A DNA stretch of 64,000 nt from an uncultured Eggerthellaceae bacterium (GTDB taxonomy: Bacteria; Actinomycetota; Coriobacteriia; Coriobacteriales; Eggerthellaceae), in assembly GCA_910588205.1 (NCBI GenBank), contig CAJUQK010000001.1, forward strand, positions 124,001-188,000, written 5' to 3'. Position 1 is the stretch's first letter, and each line of letters opens with the position of its first letter. Shown here in pieces: positions 52,101 to 59,431 of the stretch. The notes under the pieces are model-generated. The model ran no database searches, had not been told where the DNA came from, and saw only the letters and a list, made by a program, of their open reading frames with translations. The translations under genes and the position numbers were made by a program.

Positions 52101-54416
52101 TCAAAGAAGATCCATCGGATCGACATCTACGGCAGTGCTGACCCCCTGAATGCGCCCTCGCTTGCGATGGAACCCTTCTAAGGCTTCTGAGATATCCATC
52201 TCAGGCGAGCATTTCACCACCACGTGCCATCGGATGAGATTCCGAATGCGCTCGAAAGCGCAAGGAGCAGCGGGGAGGACATCGATATCCCCCTCACCCG
52301 CCGATGCCAAATGCTGGCAAAGATCAAACCGATAGGCCTCGGCTGCGCGACGCACTACCGAGCCGTCCTTCCCCCATAAGAGGATGTTCGCCATTCGCGC
52401 ATAGGGCGGAAAGCGGAGCGCTTCGCGCTTCGGCAGCTCGTTAGCCAAGAAGCGCGGCCGATCATAGGCCGCCGCCGAGGCGATGGCCACCGAATCCGCC
52501 TCATAGGTTTGGACGAAGACCCGTCCCGGGAGCTCTGCCCTACCCGCCCTGCCTGCCACTTGCTGAATGAGATCGAAGGTGCGCTCGGATGACCGGAAAT
52601 CCGGCAGATGCAACATCGTATCCGCGTTGATGACGCCCACTAAGGTGACATCATCGAAATCGAGCCCCTTCGCGATCATCTGGGTTCCCAGGAGCACCGC
52701 CGCAGGAGCCGTGGCGAACTGCTCCAGCAACCGCTGATGCGCCCCCTTCGCTGCCGTGGTGTCGGCGTCCATGCGGATCACCTGAGGTGTCAGGTGCTCG
52801 GAGGCAGGGGCAGCGATGCCCGGAATCAGACCTTCCTGGGCGCTCAAGAGACTCTTCAGCTCAGCTTCCACCCGCTGAGTCCCCATACCGTAGCGCTTGA
52901 GATAGGGGCTTTGACAGGATGGGCAGACAGGCGGAGCCCCTAGGGTGTAGCCACAATGATGGCACACCAGCTTGTTCCCCTCCTCGTGGAAGGTGAGCGT
53001 AGTGGAGCAATGACGGCATTCGGGAACGAAGCCGCAATCGCGACAGAGGAGGAAGCGCGCGAAGCCCCGTTGATTCAGGAGGAGCACCACCTTATGGTTG
53101 GCGGATAGCTCTTCGCGTATGGCATTCGCCAGCTTCTTGGAGAAGATGCGGCCCTTGCTGTCATGGAACTCCACTGCCATGTCCACAACCTCGACCTTCG
53201 GCAGAGGGCGGCCGTTAGCTCGCTCCGGGAGGCGCGCATAGGTCCAGGCGGGATCATGCTTGGCATGGTAGAGCGATTCAATGGAAGGGGTGGCGGAGCC
53301 AAGCACCACGGTACAGGAGCGCTGACGGGCCATCCAGCAGGCCACATCTCTGGTGACATAACGAGGTGCGCTCTCCTGCTTGTAGGTGGTCTCGTGCTCT
53401 TCGTCGACGATGATGAGTCCCAAGTTCTGTACAGGCATGAACAGGGCGCTGCGAGCCCCTACGACGATGCGCGCCGCTCCACAGCGAAGCAGATCCCACT
53501 GGTCATAGCGCTCCCCCGGGCTCATCTTCGAATGCATGACCGCCACCTGGTCTCCGAAGCGGCTGCGGAAGCGAGTGACCGTCTGAGGCGTCAGCGATAT
53601 CTCAGGCACTAACACGATGGCTCCCTGACCGCGCTTCAAAGCCCCCTCGATGGCCTGGAGGTACACCTCTGTCTTACCAGACCCGGTGACGCCATCGATG
53701 AGCACGGTGGTGACGGCATCGTCCTCCATAGCCTGTTCTACCTGAGACAGCGCCTTCTTCTGGGAGTCAGTCAGCATCTTCGGCATTGCATTCGGAGCGA
53801 AAGCAACACTGGGCTCATCCCCCCTGCGCAAACGGCGGCGCTTCTCCACCTTCACTGCTCCCGCCTTCGCCAAGGCCTTGACGGCTGCAGCTACATCCCC
53901 ATAGAGGAAACGCAGCTCTGAGCGGCGGATGTCCCCCTGGCGCACGGCAGCCAAGACCACCTCTTGCCTCCGTGCTCCCTTGCGCGGCACGAACGAATCA
54001 ACCTGAGGCCCCGCCACGATCCATGTCTCCTCGGCACTCCCCGTCTTGGGAAGGATGGTCTCCCAGACACCGTCGATCCGCTTCAGGCTCGGAGCGGCTC
54101 CCGCAGGAAAGAACAAGCGCAAGCAGGCAGAGAGCGGCGCGATGTAGCGCTTCGCCAAGAAGCGCGCGCAATCCACAGCCGCCTCAGAGAACAAGGGGCT
54201 GCTCAGCACCTCTTCGATGGGCTTGAGCTTCCCTGAGCGCACCTCTTCCTCAGGAACAGCAACCAGCCCGCAGACGAAGCCCACTGTCTGCTGATGACCG
54301 AAGGTCACGCGTACAGCACATCCCACCTCTACCTCTATGGAGGCAGGTACCGTATAGGTGAAGAGAGAGCCGATGGCCCTGGTCTGGATGTCGATGACGA
54401 CATCGGCCTTGAGCAC
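52101..54416 (-). CDS. priA: primosomal protein N' (replication restart helicase)
   Basis: A 771-residue PriA: N-terminal 3'-DNA-binding domain (residues 1-~105), winged helix, then superfamily 2 helicase with LIDGVTGSGKTEVY (Walker A), IIVDEEHETTYKQ (DEEH), GSATPSIESL and QVAGRAGRAELPG. The zinc-binding cysteines (LCRDCGFVPECRHC, then CHHCG and CPSC) are all present, so unlike some actinobacterial 'PriA without helicase' forms this one looks active. GTG at 54416 with GAAGGGGGAAGG upstream, 29 bases after the metK stop. Confidence 0.94.
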   Translation of the reverse strand: MLKADVVIDIQTRAIGSLFTYTVPASIEVEVGCAVRVTFGHQQTVGFVCGLVAVPEEEVRSGKLKPIEEVLSSPLFSEAAVDCARFLAKRYIAPLSACLRLFFPAGAAPSLKRIDGVWETILPKTGSAEETWIVAGPQVDSFVPRKGARRQEVVLAAVRQGDIRRSELRFLYGDVAAAVKALAKAGAVKVEKRRRLRRGDEPSVAFAPNAMPKMLTDSQKKALSQVEQAMEDDAVTTVLIDGVTGSGKTEVYLQAIEGALKRGQGAIVLVPEISLTPQTVTRFRSRFGDQVAVMHSKMSPGERYDQWDLLRCGAARIVVGARSALFMPVQNLGLIIVDEEHETTYKQESAPRYVTRDVACWMARQRSCTVVLGSATPSIESLYHAKHDPAWTYARLPERANGRPLPKVEVVDMAVEFHDSKGRIFSKKLANAIREELSANHKVVLLLNQRGFARFLLCRDCGFVPECRHCSTTLTFHEEGNKLVCHHCGYTLGAPPVCPSCQSPYLKRYGMGTQRVEAELKSLLSAQEGLIPGIAAPASEHLTPQVIRMDADTTAAKGAHQRLLEQFATAPAAVLLGTQMIAKGLDFDDVTLVGVINADTMLHLPDFRSSERTFDLIQQVAGRAGRAELPGRVFVQTYEADSVAIASAAAYDRPRFLANELPKREALRFPPYARMANILLWGKDGSVVRRAAEAYRFDLCQHLASAGEGDIDVLPAAPCAFERIRNLIRWHVVVKCSPEMDISEALEGFHRKRGRIQGVSTAVDVDPMDLL

Positions 54417-54444
54417 GAGGGAGCCTTCCCCCTTCGGGCGTTCG

Positions 54445-55707
54445 TCAGAGAGCACAGGCTTCCTTGAGCTGATCCACTCTGTCTGTCCTCTCCCAAGTGA
54501 ACTCAGGGAGCTCGCGGCCGAAGTGACCATAGGCGGCAGTCTTCTGATACACCGGACGACGAAGATCCAGTGCATCGATGATAGCGCCGGGACGCAGATC
54601 GAACACCTGAGAGACAGCGCTCTCTATCTGGTCTTCTGGCACATGATTCGTGCCGAAGGTATCCACCATGATGCTCACCGGCTCCGCCACACCGATGGCA
54701 TAGGCCAACTGCACCTCACAGCGATCCGCCAGTCCAGCAGCCACCACATTCTTAGCCACCCAGCGAGCCGCGTAGGCGGCAGAACGATCTACCTTCGTGC
54801 AATCCTTGCCTGAGAAGGCCCCTCCTCCATGACGACCCATGCCACCATAGGTATCAACGATGATCTTGCGACCCGTGAGCCCCGCATCTCCCATGGGACC
54901 GCCTATGACGAAGCGACCCGTAGGGTTCACGAAGATCTCAACGTCATCAGTGAGCTTGATATCCTCAGCTTCGAAGACAGGTTCGATGACGTTGCGGATG
55001 ATGGCCTCACGTAAGGTTGCTTGATCAGCCTCTTCGCCATGTTGGGTGGAGACGACCACCTTTTCAACAGCCACGGGCACATCATCCATATAGCGCACCG
55101 ATACTTGGGTCTTGCCGTCGGGGCGCAGGAAGGGCAACGTGCCGTTCTTGCGCACCTCGGTCAAGCGCTCCGAGAGACGGTGCGCCAGATAGATGGGCAT
55201 GGGCATCAGCGTGGAAGTCTCATTGCAGGCATAGCCGAACATCATGCCCTGATCCCCTGCTCCTACTAGCTCATAAGGATCGACCTGTGTTCCCGCTGCA
55301 TGGGCCTCTAGGGACTCATCCACTCCTTGGGCGATGTCGGGAGACTGCTCATGGATGGAGCTCATGACCGCACAGGTATTGCCGTCGAAGCCGTACTTGG
55401 CACGGTCATAGCCGATACCCGTGACCACATCGCGCACGATCTGCTGTACGTCCACGTAGGCCTGAGTGCGAATCTCGCCGGTGACGAAGACGGTACCGGT
55501 GGTGGTGAGCGTCTCGCAGGCGCACCGGACATCGTCCACGTTCGCCGGGGCGCCGTTAGGGGCTATGTAGCCTTGGGATTGGAGCTCTATCTCTTTCGCC
55601 AAGATGGCATCCAAGATGGCATCGGATATCTGATCGCAGATCTTGTCAGGGTGGCCTTCGGTGACAGACTCGCTGGTAAAGAGATACGTACGGGAATCCT
55701 GGCTCAT
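54445..55707 (-). CDS. metK: S-adenosylmethionine synthetase
   Basis: A 420-residue MetK that makes SAM from methionine and [35 protein letters not shown] and [20 protein letters not shown] are the substrate/metal signatures. ATG at 55707 after AAGGAGGATTAT. A SAM-class riboswitch precedes it, so its expression is expected to drop when SAM is plentiful. Confidence 0.96.
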   Translation of the reverse strand: MSQDSRTYLFTSESVTEGHPDKICDQISDAILDAILAKEIELQSQGYIAPNGAPANVDDVRCACETLTTTGTVFVTGEIRTQAYVDVQQIVRDVVTGIGYDRAKYGFDGNTCAVMSSIHEQSPDIAQGVDESLEAHAAGTQVDPYELVGAGDQGMMFGYACNETSTLMPMPIYLAHRLSERLTEVRKNGTLPFLRPDGKTQVSVRYMDDVPVAVEKVVVSTQHGEEADQATLREAIIRNVIEPVFEAEDIKLTDDVEIFVNPTGRFVIGGPMGDAGLTGRKIIVDTYGGMGRHGGGAFSGKDCTKVDRSAAYAARWVAKNVVAAGLADRCEVQLAYAIGVAEPVSIMVDTFGTNHVPEDQIESAVSQVFDLRPGAIIDALDLRRPVYQKTAAYGHFGRELPEFTWERTDRVDQLKEACAL

Positions 55708-55713
55708 ATAATC

Positions 55714-55813
55714 CTCCTTCATCGATGATGGCAGGACCACCTTGGCAGCATGCATGCCAGGTTGGTGCCGGGGTCATCAAGCCAACTCTCTCACCCGGCT
55801 CTTGATAATGGAA
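55714..55813 (-). promoter_or_regulatory. SAM riboswitch (SAM-I/IV clan) in the metK leader
   Basis: The leader contains TTATCAAGAG, then GTGAGAGAGTTGGCTTGATG and CCCCGGCACCAACC, then a short hairpin, AAGGTGGTCC and the closing strand. This follows the SAM-I layout (UUAUCAAGAG ... GAUGA ... CCGGCAACC ... GGUG). The outer helix pairs TTCCATTATC (55804-55813) with GATGAAGGAG (55714-55723), nine of ten positions paired. That 3' strand includes the metK Shine-Dalgarno, so a translational OFF switch is predicted. The exact subclass (SAM-I vs SAM-I/IV variant) is not decided. Confidence 0.75.
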
Positions 55814-55829
55814 ATGCATACGGCCTGCG

Positions 55830-55835
55830 ATTATA
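55830..55835 (-). promoter_or_regulatory. candidate -10 box of metK
   Basis: On the minus strand a perfect TATAAT preceded by TTGGCG (the leuA promoter has the same TTGGCGTATAA context). No strong -35 at 16-18 bases. Transcripts would begin ~10 bases before the riboswitch. Confidence 0.5.
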
Positions 55836-55894
55836 CGCCAACGGAGATGAATGGATGTTGAAAAGCAGAGCGACGCACCTGTCAAAGATCATGA

Positions 55895-55923
55895 TGTAAC
55901 GTTCTCTTTCCTTTCGTCGTCTA
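55895..55923 (+). promoter_or_regulatory. candidate ECF-type promoter for the sigma/anti-sigma operon
   Basis: TGTAAC (55895-55900), 17 bases, CGTCTA (55918-55923): the AAC core and CGTC core of many ECF-dependent promoters. It would give a ~70-base leader to the sigma gene and make the operon autoregulated. Confidence 0.4.
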
Positions 55924-55998
55924 ATGAGCGTATGCGAAGATGCGAGGGTCTGCGCCGGCAAGATCCTCGCACGAGCAGAAGCAAAGGAGCAATATATC

Positions 55999-56607
55999 GT
56001 GAAGACCCTTCTGCAACGTGCCCGTGCCGGAGATGCTGATGCCTTCGCCGACCTCTTCCAAAGCCATGCTGATGGCCTTTGGAGAACAGCCATGGCGGTA
56101 CTGCGCGAAGAACAGAGCGCAGCCGATGCGCTCCAAGAGACGGCCATCAAAGCCTGGCGCTCCATCCCGTCCTTCCAAGGAACCAGCAGCTTAGGAACAT
56201 GGCTCACCCGCATCCTCTTGAACACCTGCTTCGATGCCCAGCGCGGCGAGGGCAGGATCATCCCCTTTGCCGATATCGCCTGCCCAGAGTCCCCAGAGCA
56301 TGCCAACAATGCCCAACCGCTCAACATCCAACCGTTTCCTGGCATCGACAGAACGGTCAGTCAGTTGGATACGGATACTGCACTCTCTGCTCTGAGCGAA
56401 AGCGATCGAGCGATCCTGGCCTTGTTCTATGGCGATGACCTGCCTCTGAAAGAGGTGGCTGCAGCGCTCGGGATAGCCGAGGGAGCGGCGCGAACCCGCC
56501 TCTCTCGCGCACGGACACGCTTCAAGGATGCCTACCTCAAAGCCGACCATGCACAGGGAGACCCTGTGAGGATCCAGAACACCCCGACCAAGGAGGCGAT
56601 CTCATGA
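55999..56607 (+). CDS. ECF RNA polymerase sigma factor
   Basis: A 202-residue ECF sigma factor: sigma-2 region (FADLFQSHADGLWRTAMAVL, SAADALQETAIKAWRSI, LGTWLTRILLNTCFD), then a ~60-residue linker, and sigma-4 region (LSESDRAILALFYGDDLPLK, EVAAALGIAEGAARTRLSRA). GTG start at 55999 after AAAGGAG; the preceding in-frame codons to 55924 have no ribosome site. Its stop overlaps the next start (ATGA), so it is coupled to the DUF4179 anti-sigma-like protein. Confidence 0.9.
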   Translation: MKTLLQRARAGDADAFADLFQSHADGLWRTAMAVLREEQSAADALQETAIKAWRSIPSFQGTSSLGTWLTRILLNTCFDAQRGEGRIIPFADIACPESPEHANNAQPLNIQPFPGIDRTVSQLDTDTALSALSESDRAILALFYGDDLPLKEVAAALGIAEGAARTRLSRARTRFKDAYLKADHAQGDPVRIQNTPTKEAIS

Positions 56608-57890
56608 GGGATGAGACCATGAACGCTGAGCAGCAGAAAGACCCTTGGGGCCAAACCATAGCGGATGCCTTGGATCCTGGCCCTTTGCCAGAACAGGTAC
56701 AAGCACGGCTGGATAGGACCTATGCAGCCCTGGGGAGGATCCCTCAAGAGAAGCCCGTGAAACCACGCGGGACGAAGCGGGGAACCGTCATTTTGGCTGC
56801 GGTCCTGGCATCCACCTTGGTATGCGGTGCCGCCTTTGCCGCATCCAACCTCATCAAGATGAGTGAAGGTGACGGCGCCTTCTTCAGTGAGCAGAAGAAT
56901 CTCCCTGTGTTCAGCAGCATGGAAGCAGGTTCCAAGGCCTTGAGCGCCTCGGTGGGACAGACGGCCGCCATTGACGGTACGCAGGTGACCCTAGATAGCA
57001 TATCCTGCGATAGGAATGTGGCGAACCTCTACCTCACCCTGCACAGAGAAGGAGGCTTCGATCTAGAGTCAGCTTCGGTCTATGACGGGTCCCAGGAGAG
57101 CGAATGGTCCCGCCTCCAGTCTCTTCTACCTATGTTGTCCTACTCCCTCACAAGTGCCGATAGGTCTCTTTGCACCGGAGATGTGCAACGCCTGGATGCC
57201 TATCAAGAAGGCGATGACATCAAATGCCTCATGCGGATTACTCCCGGATTCGTCATGGGAGATGAGGTCGAGTTATCCATTGATGGATGGTCGTGGAACG
57301 AAGGTGGACCGCAGGCCGCTTTCGCCTTCGGACTTGACTTGGCTGAAGTGCCCGCACCGAAGGAGCTCGGATCCCAAACGCTGACCTTCCCGACGCAACA
57401 GGGTGATAAGCAACTGGAGATCGAGCGCTTCACCGCTTCGGAGCTGGCTTGTGTGATGGTGGTTCGCAATGAAGAGACCACCTGGCAGGCTGACGATGGG
57501 GTTGATGCATCAGGCATCCCCGACCCCTTTCTGGACCCTGCCTTTCTGAAGATGGTCGACGATACGGGAAGCGTCCTCTATGAAGTGAATGCAGGCGACG
57601 GCCAGGGAACGAGCACGGGAGATGCCCGTATCATCGAATTGGCTGGCTTGAGCCCTGATGCTCAAAACATCACATTCACGCCCATGGACATCGAAGACGC
57701 ACGCCAAGATGAGCGGATCGACATAGATGTCACCCGGCCTGATGTGAAGATCCCTCTCACCGACTTCGGCGGCTATGAGCTTGCGCACTGGTCCGTAGAA
57801 GATCAGACGGTGCTCTTTGCGCTCAAACCTTACGGATGGTTCCCTCAAGGAGCCAACCTTGAGCTTCTACGGATTCGGTGGTTCCCATGA
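56604..57890 (+). CDS. DUF4179-type membrane anti-sigma-like protein (apparently frameshifted near its end)
   Basis: A 428-residue protein: short cytoplasmic N-terminus (1-58) that could hold the sigma factor, one transmembrane helix (59-81, TVILAAVLASTLVCGAAFAA), and a long extracellular part resembling DUF4179/DUF5643 domains (LVCGAAFAASNLIKM ... LDSISCDRNVANLYLTL). This gene pair (ECF sigma plus DUF4179) is common in Firmicutes and Coriobacteriia. The frame stops at 57890 after LLRIRWFP, while the -1 frame stays open for another 77 codons with compatible composition, so the C-terminus is probably displaced by an indel or read by frameshifting. Confidence 0.75.
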   Translation: MRDETMNAEQQKDPWGQTIADALDPGPLPEQVQARLDRTYAALGRIPQEKPVKPRGTKRGTVILAAVLASTLVCGAAFAASNLIKMSEGDGAFFSEQKNLPVFSSMEAGSKALSASVGQTAAIDGTQVTLDSISCDRNVANLYLTLHREGGFDLESASVYDGSQESEWSRLQSLLPMLSYSLTSADRSLCTGDVQRLDAYQEGDDIKCLMRITPGFVMGDEVELSIDGWSWNEGGPQAAFAFGLDLAEVPAPKELGSQTLTFPTQQGDKQLEIERFTASELACVMVVRNEETTWQADDGVDASGIPDPFLDPAFLKMVDDTGSVLYEVNAGDGQGTSTGDARIIELAGLSPDAQNITFTPMDIEDARQDERIDIDVTRPDVKIPLTDFGGYELAHWSVEDQTVLFALKPYGWFPQGANLELLRIRWFP

Positions 57891-58120
57891 TCTCCGATAC
57901 CTGGACCGACCCAGATACGGGCGAGAGTGGAACGGGGTATCACAGCGCCATTGCCTGGAGCAAATGGGACTATGCCACCGGAGAGCTCTTGCAGATGCGT
58001 TCCTATTACCGAGCCACCCCGGAAGAGCTGGAAGGCATCCATGGGTACTACGCCTATGGCTATGCACCCGGTTCCTTTGTCGAAGAAAGCACTGCGGCCC
58101 AAACGCTCTCCTTTGCTTAG
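57878..58120 (+). pseudogene. out-of-frame C-terminal piece of the DUF4179 protein
   Basis: An 80-codon open stretch overlapping the end of the preceding gene by 13 bases in the -1 frame. It reads SDTWTDPDTGESGTGYHSAI, then WSKWDYATGELLQMRSYYRA, and ends TLSFA; the aromatic-rich, secreted-type composition matches the preceding domain rather than a separate small protein, and its only ATG (57878) has no ribosome site. Read together the protein would be about 505 residues. A genuine -1 frameshift, a mutation or a sequence error cannot be told apart here. Confidence 0.55.
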
Positions 58121-58139
58121 TCCTTTGCGTGAGCACGAT

Positions 58140-58169
58140 GAAGGGGCTACGCATCAGCACAGCCCCTTC
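58140..58169. terminator. candidate terminator between convergent genes
   Basis: GAAGGGGCT / AGCCCCTTC, a perfect 9-bp stem with a 12-base loop between the sigma/anti-sigma operon and the endonuclease IV homologue. T-runs on both sides are poor. Confidence 0.4.
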
Positions 58170-58219
58170 GCTGTTGATAGAGGTCGGCTACACGAGCGAC
58201 GGCATTCCCTGTTGAAGGC

Positions 58220-59056
58220 CTAGCCCTTATAGGCCTCTTGGAAGCGGGCGACATCTCGCTCGTAGGTGACCAAGGTAGAGTGAGGCTCCTCCAGATAGAA
58301 GGCCTTGCCTGCCAAGCGAGGATGATTCGTGAGGGTCGAGAGCGCTTCGAAGCCTATCTGACCTTCTCCGATGGGGGCATGCCTATCCACGTGGCTACCG
58401 AGAGCTTCCTTGGAGTCATTCAGATGGAATGCATAGAGCTTCTCGAGCCCTATCTTCTGATCGAACTCGTCCAGTACGCCATCCAGGTTGGACTTGATAT
58501 CATAGCCCGCAGCCCACACAGCAGATGTATCCATGCAGATACCCACCTTATCCGCTAGGGCGACCCCCTGGATCATCTTCGCCAGCTCATCGAAGGTGAA
58601 CCCGATCTGATGACCCTCCCCTGCCATGGTGTCTATCAGCACCTTGGTGGATTGAGTGGACGTGATAGTCTTATCCAGAGCATCCGAGACGTTCTGGATG
58701 GCCACCTCTGCGCTCACGCCCGGAGCGCTTCCCGGACGCACCAGGTAATAGTCTATGGGCAGATGCTCTAAAGCCGCTAGATCCTCTGCCATCACCATGA
58801 GCGTGAAATCCTTTTTGGATTGTTCGGGATTAGCAGGCTCCACGTCATAGGGAGCATAGCCGCAGATCTGGGTGATGCCCTGGGCCTGCACATAGGTACG
58901 GAATGCCTCTTCATCCTTGGGATCAGCCTGGGCAACAGCGCCACCACGCGGGTTACGCGTGAAGAATTGGAAGGTATTAGCCTTTATGGAGGTTGCTTCC
59001 TTCGCCATGAAGAGGTAGCCCTCGCGCTTTGAGAGATGACATCCGATGGTCAACAT
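58220..59056 (-). CDS. nfo: endonuclease IV (Nfo) family TIM-barrel protein lacking several zinc ligands
   Basis: A 278-residue AP-endonuclease-2-type TIM barrel (TIGCHLSKREGYLFMAKEA, FQFFTRNPRGG, DTMAGEGHQIGFTFDEL, AFHLNDSKEALGSHVDRHAP, GEGQIG). Of the nine zinc ligands of E. coli Nfo, D176, H211, D224, H226 and a C-terminal Glu (FYLEEP) are kept, but the H of HAPY is Y67, the H of HPGS is R107, the H of DTCHAF is A179 (DTSAVW), and E145 is replaced by D142. It is probably not an ordinary AP endonuclease. ATG at 59056 with AAAGGAAGACC upstream; the 40 codons further up run into the repeat block. Confidence 0.85.
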   Translation of the reverse strand: MLTIGCHLSKREGYLFMAKEATSIKANTFQFFTRNPRGGAVAQADPKDEEAFRTYVQAQGITQICGYAPYDVEPANPEQSKKDFTLMVMAEDLAALEHLPIDYYLVRPGSAPGVSAEVAIQNVSDALDKTITSTQSTKVLIDTMAGEGHQIGFTFDELAKMIQGVALADKVGICMDTSAVWAAGYDIKSNLDGVLDEFDQKIGLEKLYAFHLNDSKEALGSHVDRHAPIGEGQIGFEALSTLTNHPRLAGKAFYLEEPHSTLVTYERDVARFQEAYKG

Positions 59057-59197
59057 GATCGGTCTTCCTTTCGCCAGGAGGTCTTTAGGAGAACGGTACG
59101 ACTCCCACGCTGCCTGGCCGCGTACGCCCCATGAAGCGTTACCAGAGGGAAACCGCACCGAAGCCCCAGCGCCCAAGGGATGATGGCGTTCTTGGAA

Positions 59198-59227
59198 CGG
59201 AAAGGGTCAAAGACCCTTTCCTTACGA
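59198..59227 (-). repeat. CGTAGG palindromic repeat, copy 5
   Basis: GGAAAGGGTC, AAA, GACCCTTTCC then TTACGA (minus strand: TCGTAA + palindrome). The flank differs from the others by one base. Confidence 0.7.
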
Positions 59228-59264
59228 ACGCTCGGGAGGATTGGCTTTGCAACTGGTTCTGGGA

Positions 59265-59294
59265 CGGAAAGGGTCAAAGACCCTTTCCCTACGA
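59265..59294 (-). repeat. CGTAGG palindromic repeat, copy 6
   Basis: GGAAAGGGTC, AAA, GACCCTTTCC then CTACGA; same arms as copy 5, 67 bases further on in the same orientation. Confidence 0.75.
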
Positions 59295-59313
59295 ATGCGG
59301 GAGGTAGCCTATC

Positions 59314-59343
59314 TCGTAGGGAGTGGGTCTTCGACCCTCTCCG
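59314..59343 (+). repeat. CGTAGG palindromic repeat, copy 7
   Basis: TCGTAGG, GAGTGGGTC, TTC, GACCCTCTC, CG; opposite orientation to copies 5-6; one arm mismatch. Confidence 0.7.
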
Positions 59344-59378
59344 CCATAGGGAAGCGTACGACGGTGGACGTGTTGATT

Positions 59379-59408
59379 TCGTAGGGAGTGGGTCTTCGAC
59401 CCACTCCG
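59379..59408 (+). repeat. CGTAGG palindromic repeat, copy 8
   Basis: TCGTAGG, GAGTGGGTC, TTC, GACCCACTC, CG; perfect version of copy 7, 65 bases further on. Confidence 0.75.
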
Positions 59409-59431
59409 TGAGGCGACTGTCTGAACGAAGA

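Larger units (their letters stand above)
59057..59431. other. gene-free interval holding four palindromic repeats
   Basis: No ribosome-site-backed open frame. Apart from the four repeat copies listed next, I see no terminator with a T-run for ffh and no RNA gene. Confidence 0.6.
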
